From an uncultured Clostridia bacterium (GTDB lineage: Bacteria > Bacillota > Clostridia > Christensenellales > Aristaeellaceae): a stretch of 64,000 nucleotides of DNA. Position 1 is the stretch's first letter; each line of letters begins with the position of its first letter. The stretch spans positions 1-64,000 of the forward strand of contig CAMOYA010000003.1 in NCBI GenBank assembly GCA_946629635.1, in the 5' to 3' direction. This document shows positions 16,672 to 24,962 of this stretch, piece by piece. The notes beneath the pieces are model-generated. The model saw only the letters and a list, made by a program, of their open reading frames with translations, did not search any database and had not been told where the DNA came from. The position numbers were made by a program, and so were the translations under genes.

Positions 16672-19077
16672 TCATACCGCCTGGCTGGCCGTCAGCATTC
16701 CCTTGATTTCGGATACGCCGCGGAACTTTTCGAATGAGCCGTCCGCGCCGAGCACCACCAGGGTCGGCGCCTGCCGGATCCCGTATTTATTGGTCAGCTC
16801 GACATTTTCCGTCGCCAGGATCTTCTTGAACAGGAATCCGTTCTTCTCCAGCATATTGATCGCCAGCTTGCAGTTCGGGCAGGTCGCGCTGACAAACAGC
16901 ATGGCACGGGAATTCTGCGCCGCGCCCGTTTCCGGAGCCGCTTCTTCCTTCGTGGGCTTCTCCTGCGCCTGCGGCGGAACCAGCACCGGGCCCTGATGGG
17001 TCAGGCGGGAATGGCCGATGTCGTACACCTTCCGGTCCTTGAATTCCTGCGCCTTGCCGTCGTTCCAGTTCTGCACGGGGCGGTAGTAGCCGGTGATCCG
17101 GCTGTACACTTCCGTCTTCTGGCCGCAGTGGGGGCAGGTATACTTTTCGCCCGCGATGTATCCATGATCCTTGCAGACCGAATAGGTCGGGCTCATGGTG
17201 TAATAGGGCAGCTTATAGTTTTCCGCGATCTTCCGCACCAGGTTGGCCGCGGCCTTCCAGTCCGGCAGCTTCTCTCCCAGGAAGGCGTGGAACACCGTTC
17301 CGGAGGTGTACAGGGTCTGCAGCTCATCCTGCACATCCAGGGCGGAGAAGATGTCCTCGCTGTAGCCGACGGGCAGATGGCTGGAGTTGGTATAGTAGGG
17401 CGTGCCGTTCTCATTGGCCGTAATGATATTGGGATACATTTCCTTGTCATGCTTGGCGAAGCGGTAGGACGTGGACTCCGCCGGCGTGGCTTCCAGATTG
17501 TACAGATCGCCGTACTGCTCCTGATAGTCGCTCAGGCGCTCCCGCATGTGGTTCAGCACTTCCCTGGCAAACTGCTGCGTCTCCGGATGGGTCAGGTCCT
17601 TCTTCAGCCACTTCGCGTTCAGGCCCGCTTCGTTCATGCCCACGAGGCCGATGGTGCTGAAATGGTTGTTGAAGGTGCCCAGATACCGCTTGGTATAGGG
17701 ATAGAGGCCGCCGTCCAGCAGCTTGGTAATCACGGTGCGCTTCGTCTTCAGGCTGCGGGCGGCAATGTCCATCAGCCGGTCCAGCTGACGGTAGAAATCC
17801 TGCTCATCGGACGCTTCATAGGCCAGGCGGGGCAGGTTGATCGTCACCACGCCGACGGAGCCGGTGGATTCCCCGCTGCCGAAGAAGCCGCCGCTCTTCT
17901 TGCGCAGCTCCCGCAGATCCAGCCGCAGGCGGCAGCACATGCTCCGCACGTCGCTGGGCTCCATGTCGGAATTGATGTAGTTGCTGAAATAGGGCGTCCC
18001 GTACTTGGCGGTCATTTCGAACAGAAGCTTGTTGTTCTCCGTCTCCGACCAGTCAAAATCCCGCGTGATGGAATAGGTGGGAATCGGATACTGGAAGCCC
18101 CGGCCGTTGGCGTCGCCTTCGATCATGATCTCGATGAACGCCTTGTTGACCATGTCCATTTCCTTCTGGCAGTCGCCATAGGTGAAATCGACCTCCTTGC
18201 CGCCGATGATCGCCGGCAGGTTGGCCAGATCCTTCGGGCAGGTCCAGTCCAGCGTGATGTTGGAGAAGGGCGCCTGGGTGCCCCAGCGGCTGGGCGTATT
18301 CACGCCGTAGATGAAGCTCTGGATGCACTGCTTGACTTCCTTCTGGCTCAGATTGTCCACCCGGACGAAGGGCGCCAGATAGGTATCGAAGCTGGAGAAC
18401 GCCTGCGCGCCTGCCCACTCGTTCTGCATGATGCCCAGGAAATTGACCATCTGGTTGCACAGGGTGGACAGATGCCCGGCGGGAGAGCTGGTGATCTTTC
18501 CGGGAACGCCGCCCAGGCCCTCCTGGATCAACTGCTTCAGGCTCCAGCCGGCACAGTACCCGGTCAGCATGGAAAGGTCATGGATATGGATGGCGGCGGA
18601 ACGGTGCGCCTCAGCGATCTCGTTGTCATAGATTTCGCTGAGCCAGTAGTTCGCGGTAATGGCGCCGGAATTGGACAGAATCAGACCGCCGACGGAATAG
18701 GTAACGGTCGAGTTTTCCTTCACGCGCCAGTCATTGATGCGAAGATAGTTGTCCACCAGGTCCTTGTAATTCAGCAGAGCGGAATTGACATTGCGGACCT
18801 TCTCCCGCTGCTTGCGGTAAAGGATGTAGGCCTTGGCCACATCCGCATAGCCCGCTTCGGACAGCACCTTTTCGACACAGTCCTGAATGCTTTCCACGGC
18901 GATTTTCCCGTCCCGGATCAGGGGCTCGTACTCCGCCGTGACCCGCAGCGCCAGCATGTCAATGACGCTGGGATGATACTGCTTCTGCAGTGCCTCGAAG
19001 GCCTTGGTGATCGCCTTGGAGATCTTGCTGATCTCGAATTCCGTCACTTTTCCGTCTCTTTTGACAACCTGATACAT
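16672..19077 (-). CDS. nrdD: Anaerobic ribonucleoside-triphosphate reductase (class III) with fused C-terminal redoxin
   Basis: An 801-residue glycyl-radical enzyme that makes deoxyribonucleotides without oxygen. An ATP-cone begins at the N-terminus (YQVVKRDGKV), followed by the catalytic barrel. The zinc site pairs Cys/Cys (CKDHGYIAG... YTCPHCG), and the glycyl-radical loop is RITGYY. After a Pro/Glu linker, the last ~80 residues form a glutaredoxin/thioredoxin-like domain with a CPNC active site near residues 733-736. The start at 19077 (MYQVVKRDG) has GGGAG upstream; an ATG 15 codons earlier is less likely. nrdG lies upstream and trxB downstream. Confidence 0.95.
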   Translation of the reverse strand: MYQVVKRDGKVTEFEISKISKAITKAFEALQKQYHPSVIDMLALRVTAEYEPLIRDGKIAVESIQDCVEKVLSEAGYADVAKAYILYRKQREKVRNVNSALLNYKDLVDNYLRINDWRVKENSTVTYSVGGLILSNSGAITANYWLSEIYDNEIAEAHRSAAIHIHDLSMLTGYCAGWSLKQLIQEGLGGVPGKITSSPAGHLSTLCNQMVNFLGIMQNEWAGAQAFSSFDTYLAPFVRVDNLSQKEVKQCIQSFIYGVNTPSRWGTQAPFSNITLDWTCPKDLANLPAIIGGKEVDFTYGDCQKEMDMVNKAFIEIMIEGDANGRGFQYPIPTYSITRDFDWSETENNKLLFEMTAKYGTPYFSNYINSDMEPSDVRSMCCRLRLDLRELRKKSGGFFGSGESTGSVGVVTINLPRLAYEASDEQDFYRQLDRLMDIAARSLKTKRTVITKLLDGGLYPYTKRYLGTFNNHFSTIGLVGMNEAGLNAKWLKKDLTHPETQQFAREVLNHMRERLSDYQEQYGDLYNLEATPAESTSYRFAKHDKEMYPNIITANENGTPYYTNSSHLPVGYSEDIFSALDVQDELQTLYTSGTVFHAFLGEKLPDWKAAANLVRKIAENYKLPYYTMSPTYSVCKDHGYIAGEKYTCPHCGQKTEVYSRITGYYRPVQNWNDGKAQEFKDRKVYDIGHSRLTHQGPVLVPPQAQEKPTKEEAAPETGAAQNSRAMLFVSATCPNCKLAINMLEKNGFLFKKILATENVELTNKYGIRQAPTLVVLGADGSFEKFRGVSEIKGMLTASQAV

Positions 19078-19148
19078 ACTTTCCCGCTCCCCGCTGAAAT
19101 TTTGCGATTTTTTTCGGGGCAAGCATCACGCTCCCCCGACTGCTCACA

Positions 19149-19220
19149 CAATATATCAGGTTGTCTCAGAAAAGTCAATATGTTGTGAAGAAAAAAACAG
19201 GATAGGCACTATATGTTGTG
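19149..19220 (-). promoter_or_regulatory. nrdD promoter with three NrdR-like boxes
   Basis: Minus-strand TTGACT (19173-19178) and TATATT (19150-19155) have a 17-base spacer. Three sequences resemble the NrdR box: 19149-19160 over the -10, 19176-19187 over the -35, and 19209-19220 upstream, the last close to consensus. Centre distances are 27 and 33 bases. The outer box overlaps the nrdG stop codon. This suggests repression by NrdR when nucleotides are plentiful; the regulator gene is not in the window. Confidence 0.7.
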
Positions 19221-19916
19221 TTCTGTATCCATCCCGCGGATCTGAACCGACGCTGCAAACGGCTGCATGATCTCCGCGTAGCGCCGCATTTCCGCCTCCT
19301 GCGGCGCGTGAAAGCCGTCATAGGGGACCGTGTCCCGGTCCGTGAACGCCTGCAGGAAATAGCGGCGCGCGCCGCGGATCCACGGACCGATTTCGCGGAA
19401 GGAAGCCTCGTCATGCAGCTCCGCCACCACCGTCGTCCGGAATTCGTAATCCACCCGGCCCTCCAGCAGGATCGATACGCTTTCCCGGACGGGCTGCAGA
19501 TCCAGTTCCGCCAGGCCCGCGGTCATCGCATATTTTCCGGGACTGTTCTTGATATCCATGGCCACATACTCCACGAGCCCCCGGTCGATCAGGTCCCGCA
19601 GGCGGTCAGGATGCATGCCGTTCGTGTCCACCTTCAGCGGATAGCCCAGCGCCGTGATCTTCTCCGCCAGAGAAAGAATATCCGGCCGCAGCAGCGGTTC
19701 TCCGCCGGTGATGGCCACGCCGTCCAGCAGCCCCCGGCGCTTTTTCAGAAAGGAAAGCAGCTCCTCCTCTTCCATGACGGCCGGTGCCGTCCCGTCAATC
19801 AGTTCCGCATTATGACAAAAAGGGCAGCGCATATCGCATCCGCCCAGAAAAACCGTGCAGGCCACCCGGCCGGGAAAGTCCAGCAGGGTCATCTTCTGCA
19901 ATCCGTGAATCTTCAT
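19209..19916 (-). CDS. nrdG: Anaerobic ribonucleotide reductase activating protein NrdG (radical SAM)
   Basis: A 235-residue radical-SAM activase that installs the glycyl radical on NrdD. The cluster motif CDMRCPFC lies near residues 28-35, with TGGEPLL and VDTNGMHP as further radical-SAM landmarks. It belongs to the longer NrdG type resembling pyruvate-formate-lyase activase. It lies upstream of nrdD with a 131-base gap, and each gene has its own promoter. Confidence 0.92.
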   Translation of the reverse strand: MKIHGLQKMTLLDFPGRVACTVFLGGCDMRCPFCHNAELIDGTAPAVMEEEELLSFLKKRRGLLDGVAITGGEPLLRPDILSLAEKITALGYPLKVDTNGMHPDRLRDLIDRGLVEYVAMDIKNSPGKYAMTAGLAELDLQPVRESVSILLEGRVDYEFRTTVVAELHDEASFREIGPWIRGARRYFLQAFTDRDTVPYDGFHAPQEAEMRRYAEIMQPFAASVQIRGMDTEHNI

Positions 19917-19954
19917 TCGCTCACCGTCCGCCGCTTCATGATGGATCGGCTCGT

Positions 19955-19984
19955 ATTATACCCCGCTTTCATCCGTCCGCGCAA
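19955..19984 (-). promoter_or_regulatory. Promoter of nrdG
   Basis: Minus strand TTGCGC (19979-19984), 18-base spacer, TATAAT (19955-19960), starting just below the stop codon of the AraC-type gene. Confidence 0.65.
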
Positions 19985-19989
19985 GACCG

Positions 19990-20892
19990 TCACCGGCCAT
20001 AGATCGCCCGGTATTTGGTCGGGGTGCACCCGTTCTTCTCCCGGAATGTCCGGTTGAAGGTCGCCACGCTGCCAAAGCCGCTCCGGATGGCCACCTCCCG
20101 CATGGAAAGCTCCGTCCGCGTCAGCAGATCCTTCGCCACCTGCAGCCGCTTCTGGCACAGGTAGTCCTTGAAAAAGTAGCCGGTCTGCTTCTTGAACGAT
20201 CGGGAGAAATAATACCGGCTGAACCCCGCGAAGGAGGCGACGTCCTCCAGGGAAAGCTCCTCCTGATAATGCTCGTTGATATAGTTCATCGCCGTGGCGA
20301 TCACTTCCTGATCCACCGCGCCGACCGGTTCCTTCCGCCAGCTGACCGCCCCGGACAGATAATGCTGGGACAGCAGGGCGAAAATCCGGATCAGATAGCT
20401 GTAGGCCCGGGCATTCCAGGCGAGCTCCTTTTCATGGTCCAGATTCTGGATCTTCAGGAGCATCTCCCGGATGCGCAGATGGGTTTCCGAGCCGTCATGC
20501 AGATAAAACACCCGGTCGAACAGCCCCGGTATCATCTTCAGATCCCGCAGGGAACGGAGCGTATCCGGCTCGAAGAGGTAAAGATAGCGGCTGCTGTTCT
20601 CCCCCATGTTCAGGGAGTGCGGCGCCTCCCCGGGAATGATCAGCACTTCATTTTTCCGGACGGTATAGGCGCTTCCGTTCACCACATACTCCACGGTTCC
20701 CTCCAGGGTCAGCACCACCTCCATGGCGGAATGCACGTGGGGATCGTAGCGCCAGGGAATATTGGAATACCAGACCCGCAGCGACGCATTGTCGGGATAG
20801 GTCACAAATTCCCTTTCGCCCTGCATGACCCGGAAGCCGTCTTCATACCGCTTATCCCGCAGCTCGGCATCCTTTGTACGGAACGTCGTCAT
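19990..20892 (-). CDS. AraC-family transcriptional regulator
   Basis: 300 residues: an N-terminal cupin-like sensing domain (HVHSAMEVVLTLEG, IIPGEAPHSL) and a C-terminal pair of helix-turn-helix motifs (ELSLEDVASFAGFSRYYFSR, then MREVAIRSGFGS). The ending TPTKYRAIYGR is typical. It follows the two permease genes of an LplABC-type importer by 57 bases, so it probably senses the imported sugar and controls that operon. A good GGGAGG precedes the ATG. Confidence 0.9.
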   Translation of the reverse strand: MTTFRTKDAELRDKRYEDGFRVMQGEREFVTYPDNASLRVWYSNIPWRYDPHVHSAMEVVLTLEGTVEYVVNGSAYTVRKNEVLIIPGEAPHSLNMGENSSRYLYLFEPDTLRSLRDLKMIPGLFDRVFYLHDGSETHLRIREMLLKIQNLDHEKELAWNARAYSYLIRIFALLSQHYLSGAVSWRKEPVGAVDQEVIATAMNYINEHYQEELSLEDVASFAGFSRYYFSRSFKKQTGYFFKDYLCQKRLQVAKDLLTRTELSMREVAIRSGFGSVATFNRTFREKNGCTPTKYRAIYGR

Positions 20893-20949
20893 GGTGTTCC
20901 TCCCTTCTCTGACAACTGAAGCATCCGCACCGTCGGAACATGATCCATT

Positions 20950-21867
20950 TTACTCCTTCACTGAGCCCAGTGCCATACCCGTTACAAAATAACGCTGCAG
21001 AAAAGGATAGACCACCAGGATCGGCACCGTGGATATGACGGTAATCGCGCAGCGGATCGTGATCGGCGTCGTCTGCGTCGTGGACTTCAGCGCATCCGCG
21101 GATGTCTTGGCCGCATTGGCGCTGGCCTGGGTCGTCGCCAGCTTCATCTTCAGCAGGTACTGCAGGCTGTGCAGCTGCTTCTGTCCTCCGCAGTACAGAT
21201 AGGTGTCAAACCAGCTGTTCCAGCTTCCGACCGCCACGAACAGCGCAACCGTCGCCATGACCGGCATGCACAGGGGGAAGATAATCTGCCAGTACACCCG
21301 GATGTCTCCGGCACCGTCGATCCGCGCAGACTCCACCAGCGCGTCCGGCAGTCCGGTGATATATGTCCGGATCACGATCATATTGAAGCAGGAGAACATG
21401 GTGGGAATGATATAGACCCAATAGCTCTTGCCCAGTCCAAGGGTCCGGGTAATCAGAAGATAATTCGGAATCAGGCCCGCATTGATATACATGGTCAGAA
21501 CCATGACCGTCGTGATCACCTTGCGGAGCACATACTCCTTCCGGCTCAGCGCAAAAGCGAGCATCCCCGTCCAGAACAGGTTCAGCAGCGTGATGATGAC
21601 CGTTTTGGACGCAGAAATCCACGCTGCCTGATAGACCGCCGAATCCTCGAGAATGGACGTATAGCTCTTGGTGCTGAACACCCTTGGCCACAAACCGATG
21701 TTCCCCCGCAGCGCGTCCGTCCCGTCGTTAAAGGAATACGCCACCGTATTGAGCACCGGGTACAGCGTGATGAACATCAGAAGGATCAGGATCAGTGCGT
21801 TGACCACCGGAAATACAACGTCATGCCGTCTCTTTCGATTCTTTTTCGGAATGGATACAGCTGTCAT
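20950..21867 (-). CDS. Carbohydrate ABC transporter permease, LplC-type
   Basis: A 305-residue membrane subunit with six helices and the EAA loop (ESARIDGAGD) near residue 200. The C-terminus ends YFVTGMALGSVKE, typical of LplC/YtcP proteins. GGGAGGG precedes the ATG. The partner LplB-type gene lies 18 bases upstream. The family imports complex oligosaccharides (for example from pectin or xylan); the substrate here is unknown. No ATPase is encoded in this operon. Confidence 0.92.
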   Translation of the reverse strand: MTAVSIPKKNRKRRHDVVFPVVNALILILLMFITLYPVLNTVAYSFNDGTDALRGNIGLWPRVFSTKSYTSILEDSAVYQAAWISASKTVIITLLNLFWTGMLAFALSRKEYVLRKVITTVMVLTMYINAGLIPNYLLITRTLGLGKSYWVYIIPTMFSCFNMIVIRTYITGLPDALVESARIDGAGDIRVYWQIIFPLCMPVMATVALFVAVGSWNSWFDTYLYCGGQKQLHSLQYLLKMKLATTQASANAAKTSADALKSTTQTTPITIRCAITVISTVPILVVYPFLQRYFVTGMALGSVKE

Positions 21868-21885
21868 TACGATCCCTCCCTTCCA

Positions 21886-22842
21886 TCAGATCAGCGTCGC
21901 TTCATCGAGCTTCTTCGCAATCGTATTGGCACTGATCAGAAGCACGATCGCAACAACACTCTTGAACAGACCGGCTGCCGTCGCAACACCATACTGCTGC
22001 TTGGATATGCCGTACTGGAGCACAAACACGTCAATCGTCTGACTCCAGTCCATCACCACAGAGGAACCCAGCAGATACTGGATTTCAAATCCCGCCTCCA
22101 TCAGGTGCCCGATATTCATGATCAGCAGGATGACAAAAGTGGATTTAATGCCCGGCAGTGTCACGTGCAGGATCCGCTGGAAGCGTCCCGCTCCGTCAAT
22201 CGCCGCCGCCTCATACAGGCTCGGATCGATGGATGTCATGGCGGAAATGTAGATGATCGTATTCCATCCAACTTCCTTCCATACATTGATCACGCCCACG
22301 AGCCACCAGAAATACTTCCCTTCTCCCAGGAAGAAGACGGGCTCCCTGACCAGCCCCAGACTCAGCAACAGCCCGTTCACCGCACCGTTGCTGGCGAAAA
22401 TATTCTGCGCCATTCCCACAACGATGACCATGCTCAGAAAATGCGGCAGGTACGTCACCGTCTGCACGGTACGCTTGAATGACCGCTGACGCACCTCATT
22501 GAGCAAAATCGCCAGTACAATAGAAGAAACGGTTCCGAACACCAGGTTGATCACGCTCATCGCCAGCGTGTTCCGGATGCTGTTGATAAAGTCCGCACGG
22601 TTGAACAGCCATTCAAAGTTTTTCCAACCAACCCACGGGCTCTTGAACATGCCCGTCTTGGGTTTGTAGTCCTGGAAGGCGGTGATCCAGCCCCACATCG
22701 GACCATAATTGAACAGCAGCACGTAAAGAAACATGGGAACGGACATCAGCATCAGCTGCCACTGCCCGCCCAGCGTGCGGAAAAAGCTTTTTCTCCGGAC
22801 AGGAATGACGGAGCCTCCGACTCCTTTCCCAACCTTTGTCAT
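21886..22842 (-). CDS. ABC transporter permease, LplB-type
   Basis: 318 residues from the ATG at 22842, which has GAGGAGG upstream (an ATG 13 codons earlier does not). It has six membrane helices, the typical QLMLMSVPMFLYVLLFNYGP opening and an EAA loop (EAAAIDGAGR) near residue 210. It pairs with the LplC-type subunit. It lies about 100 bases after the binding-protein gene, separated by a strong stem-loop. Confidence 0.92.
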   Translation of the reverse strand: MTKVGKGVGGSVIPVRRKSFFRTLGGQWQLMLMSVPMFLYVLLFNYGPMWGWITAFQDYKPKTGMFKSPWVGWKNFEWLFNRADFINSIRNTLAMSVINLVFGTVSSIVLAILLNEVRQRSFKRTVQTVTYLPHFLSMVIVVGMAQNIFASNGAVNGLLLSLGLVREPVFFLGEGKYFWWLVGVINVWKEVGWNTIIYISAMTSIDPSLYEAAAIDGAGRFQRILHVTLPGIKSTFVILLIMNIGHLMEAGFEIQYLLGSSVVMDWSQTIDVFVLQYGISKQQYGVATAAGLFKSVVAIVLLISANTIAKKLDEATLI

Positions 22843-22900
22843 AACGTTTCCTCCTCGCCTTTGGAAAATCCATTTCCCCAACCATCAGATTCCTGAAAAA

Positions 22901-22932
22901 GCAAGGGGAGAGAAGCTGTTCTCTCCCCTTGC
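22901..22932 (-). terminator. Stem-loop/partial terminator between binding-protein and permease genes
   Basis: A perfect 13-base stem (22901-22913 with 22920-22932) with a 6-base loop is followed on the minus strand by TTTTT. It is placed inside the operon, so it probably ends some transcripts and yields more binding protein than permease. Confidence 0.75.
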
Positions 22933-22945
22933 GAACCGCATGCGG

Positions 22946-24616
22946 TTACTCGTTGCCCAGCACCTTCTGGGCTTCCTTCAGTACAGCTTCCTGCATATAG
23001 TTGCCGAAAGCTGTCGCGCTGGGGGTGATCTCCTCAACGAAGGCATCCCACTTGGCATCAAATTCGGCCTCATCACACATGATGATCTCAGGCAGGCGCT
23101 TGTCCTGAATGTTCAGGAAGTCCTGATGCTCGACATCCACGGGCGTATAGTCGATCTGCCAGGCTTCTCCGTACGGAGCCAGTTCGATCGGCGGGTTGAC
23201 GAAGTCCGCCCACTTGGAGAATCCATAGGCCTTCAGGAAGTTCTTGTCATACTCATTCATCAAGCCGAATACGATTTCATCCTGGTTGCCGGGCTCCCAG
23301 CAGTTGCCGGCGTACTCGCCTTCCATGATCCAGCCCTGCTTCTTGGGGCTGCTCTCGAAGAACGCGCGGGCCTTGTTGTGCATGATCCAGGTGTTGTCCT
23401 GGGTGTTGGCATACTGCTCTTCGGTCATCAACAAGCGGCCGTTTTCCACATAGTAATCTTCGCCTTCAATACCCCAGTTGAAGATCAGCTGCCATTTGTC
23501 GGACAGCATTTCTTCCCACATGTTGACGATGCGCTCCGCATAGGGGCTGTTCACGGAGATACCGAATCCGCGGCGGACGTTCGGCAGAGAACCGTTCAGA
23601 TAATGCTCTTCCACCACTTTGCCGTCGATATCCGCAGGATCATAGACCGGTCCGAGGGCCACGAAGGTGTTCTTGTACATCTGGGCAGCATTCAGCGCGC
23701 TGGTGGCATTGCCGAAGTCCCAGGCCTGGTCGAACATTCCCAGGATCGTACCGCTGGACAGGGCCGCGATATACTGGTCATAGTTCATCACGAAGGTGTC
23801 CTTGTTGATCAGTCCCTTGTGGAACAGGGTGTTCAGCTTCTTGTAATAGGGCTTCGCATAGGGCTTGTCAATGAATGTTTCGGTATGGAAATCATTGGTG
23901 CTCACGTCGATCAGCACTTCGCCGTCATTCGGTCGACCCATCAGGTGCTGCACGGGATTGATCAGGCAGAAATGCCGCCAGTCTTCGCACAGGATCGCGA
24001 AACCGGTGTAGGGATTGCCGTTCTCGTCCGTCGGGTTGGCAGTGATGAACTTCTCCAGCACGTCAAAGTACTCATCGATGGTCTTGATCGTGGGATAGCC
24101 GGCCCATTCCAGCACCTGCTTCTGGATGAAGAAAGCGGGGCCACCGACATTCAACGCGATCTGCGGACCATCCGGCAGACCGTAGTTGGGGATGATGTAC
24201 AGCACATCGTTTCCGTCCGCATCCTTCTCGATCAGGCGGGCCTTCTGGGGCTCAATATGCGCCCAGAGGCGGGGGGTCTTTTCGGGGCTGATATAGTCCA
24301 GCAGGTTGATCAGGGCTCCGTTGGAGATGATCAGGTCCGCGCTGTTGCCGCCGTCAAACAGATCCGGATAATCCTCGTTGGCGATCTTCAGACCCAGCGT
24401 CTCGTCCAGGTCCCCAGCCAGAAACTCAAACTCGAACTTCACGCCGAATTCTTCTTCGATCAGCTTGTAAATCTTGTTGTCTTCCGCCGGCTGATCACCG
24501 GGATCGCCGCGGAACACGGTCAGCGTGATGGGTTCAGGCGCGCCTTCGGCCATCACCGCAGGGACGAGCGCAAGCACCATCGCCAGCGCCAGCAGCATCG
24601 CGATCAGTTTCCTCAT
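22946..24616 (-). CDS. Extracellular solute-binding protein, LplA/YtcQ-type
   Basis: A 556-residue secreted binding protein of the large family-1 type that works with LplB/LplC permeases. Its signal peptide (about residues 1-22, ending AVMA) has no cysteine, so it is not a lipoprotein by sequence. Mature features include FDGGNSADLIISNGAL and a typical GFGISVNSPYAERI region. GGAGGAG precedes the ATG. The substrate is probably a plant-polysaccharide oligomer, judged only from the family. Confidence 0.92.
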   Translation of the reverse strand: MRKLIAMLLALAMVLALVPAVMAEGAPEPITLTVFRGDPGDQPAEDNKIYKLIEEEFGVKFEFEFLAGDLDETLGLKIANEDYPDLFDGGNSADLIISNGALINLLDYISPEKTPRLWAHIEPQKARLIEKDADGNDVLYIIPNYGLPDGPQIALNVGGPAFFIQKQVLEWAGYPTIKTIDEYFDVLEKFITANPTDENGNPYTGFAILCEDWRHFCLINPVQHLMGRPNDGEVLIDVSTNDFHTETFIDKPYAKPYYKKLNTLFHKGLINKDTFVMNYDQYIAALSSGTILGMFDQAWDFGNATSALNAAQMYKNTFVALGPVYDPADIDGKVVEEHYLNGSLPNVRRGFGISVNSPYAERIVNMWEEMLSDKWQLIFNWGIEGEDYYVENGRLLMTEEQYANTQDNTWIMHNKARAFFESSPKKQGWIMEGEYAGNCWEPGNQDEIVFGLMNEYDKNFLKAYGFSKWADFVNPPIELAPYGEAWQIDYTPVDVEHQDFLNIQDKRLPEIIMCDEAEFDAKWDAFVEEITPSATAFGNYMQEAVLKEAQKVLGNE

Positions 24617-24667
24617 GTTGTTTCTCCTCCATCTGTTTTTTTGACACTATCGCGTGTCTTTTGCTAT

Positions 24668-24697
24668 ATTATGCCCAACATGTACGTACATATACAA
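24668..24697 (-). promoter_or_regulatory. Probable promoter of the LplABC-type operon with palindrome in spacer
   Basis: Minus strand TTGTAT (24692-24697), 18-base spacer, CATAAT (24668-24673). The spacer contains the perfect palindrome ATGTACGTACAT (24680-24691), a likely regulator site. The hexamers are imperfect, consistent with an activated promoter. Confidence 0.5.
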
Positions 24698-24762
24698 TGT
24701 CTTGCATGGTCATTTCTGCTCAATTATTGTGGTTTTTGTACTCAACTATTGCAAACCCCATC

Positions 24763-24776
24763 TGCAACCGTTTGCA
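24763..24776 (-). promoter_or_regulatory. LacI/CcpA-type dyad upstream of the LplABC-type operon
   Basis: TGCAACCGTTTGCA is an inverted repeat (TGCAA with TTGCA) close to the LacI-family and cre consensus, about 108 bases before the probable start site. Confidence 0.45.
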
Positions 24777-24910
24777 CAGCAAAAGATGATTCCCTACGGC
24801 ACCGGATTGTCTTCAAAGCCTTTATTTTCAAGCATCTCTTGTATTTTCCCTGTTCAGCACTTTCTGACGCATTCCGCAAGACCTGTGTGTTTTCGCAACA
24901 AATGAAGCAC

Positions 24911-24939
24911 AAAAAAAGAGCATTCTCCGATGAGAATGC
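24911..24939 (-). terminator. Intrinsic terminator of the dapA-dapB-ddh operon
   Basis: An 8-base perfect stem (24920-24927 with 24932-24939), 4-base loop, then TC and seven Ts on the minus strand, 24 bases after the ddh stop. Confidence 0.9.
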
Positions 24940-24962
24940 CCAGATATTGCAGAATGGAATGC

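Larger units (their letters stand above)
24617..24962. other. Intergenic region with promoter, operators and terminator
   Basis: This 346-base gap holds the importer promoter near 24668-24697, a dyad at 24763-24776 and a terminator at 24911-24939. The remainder (about 24780-24905) is relatively AT-rich and shows no convincing coding or RNA structure. Confidence 0.6.
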
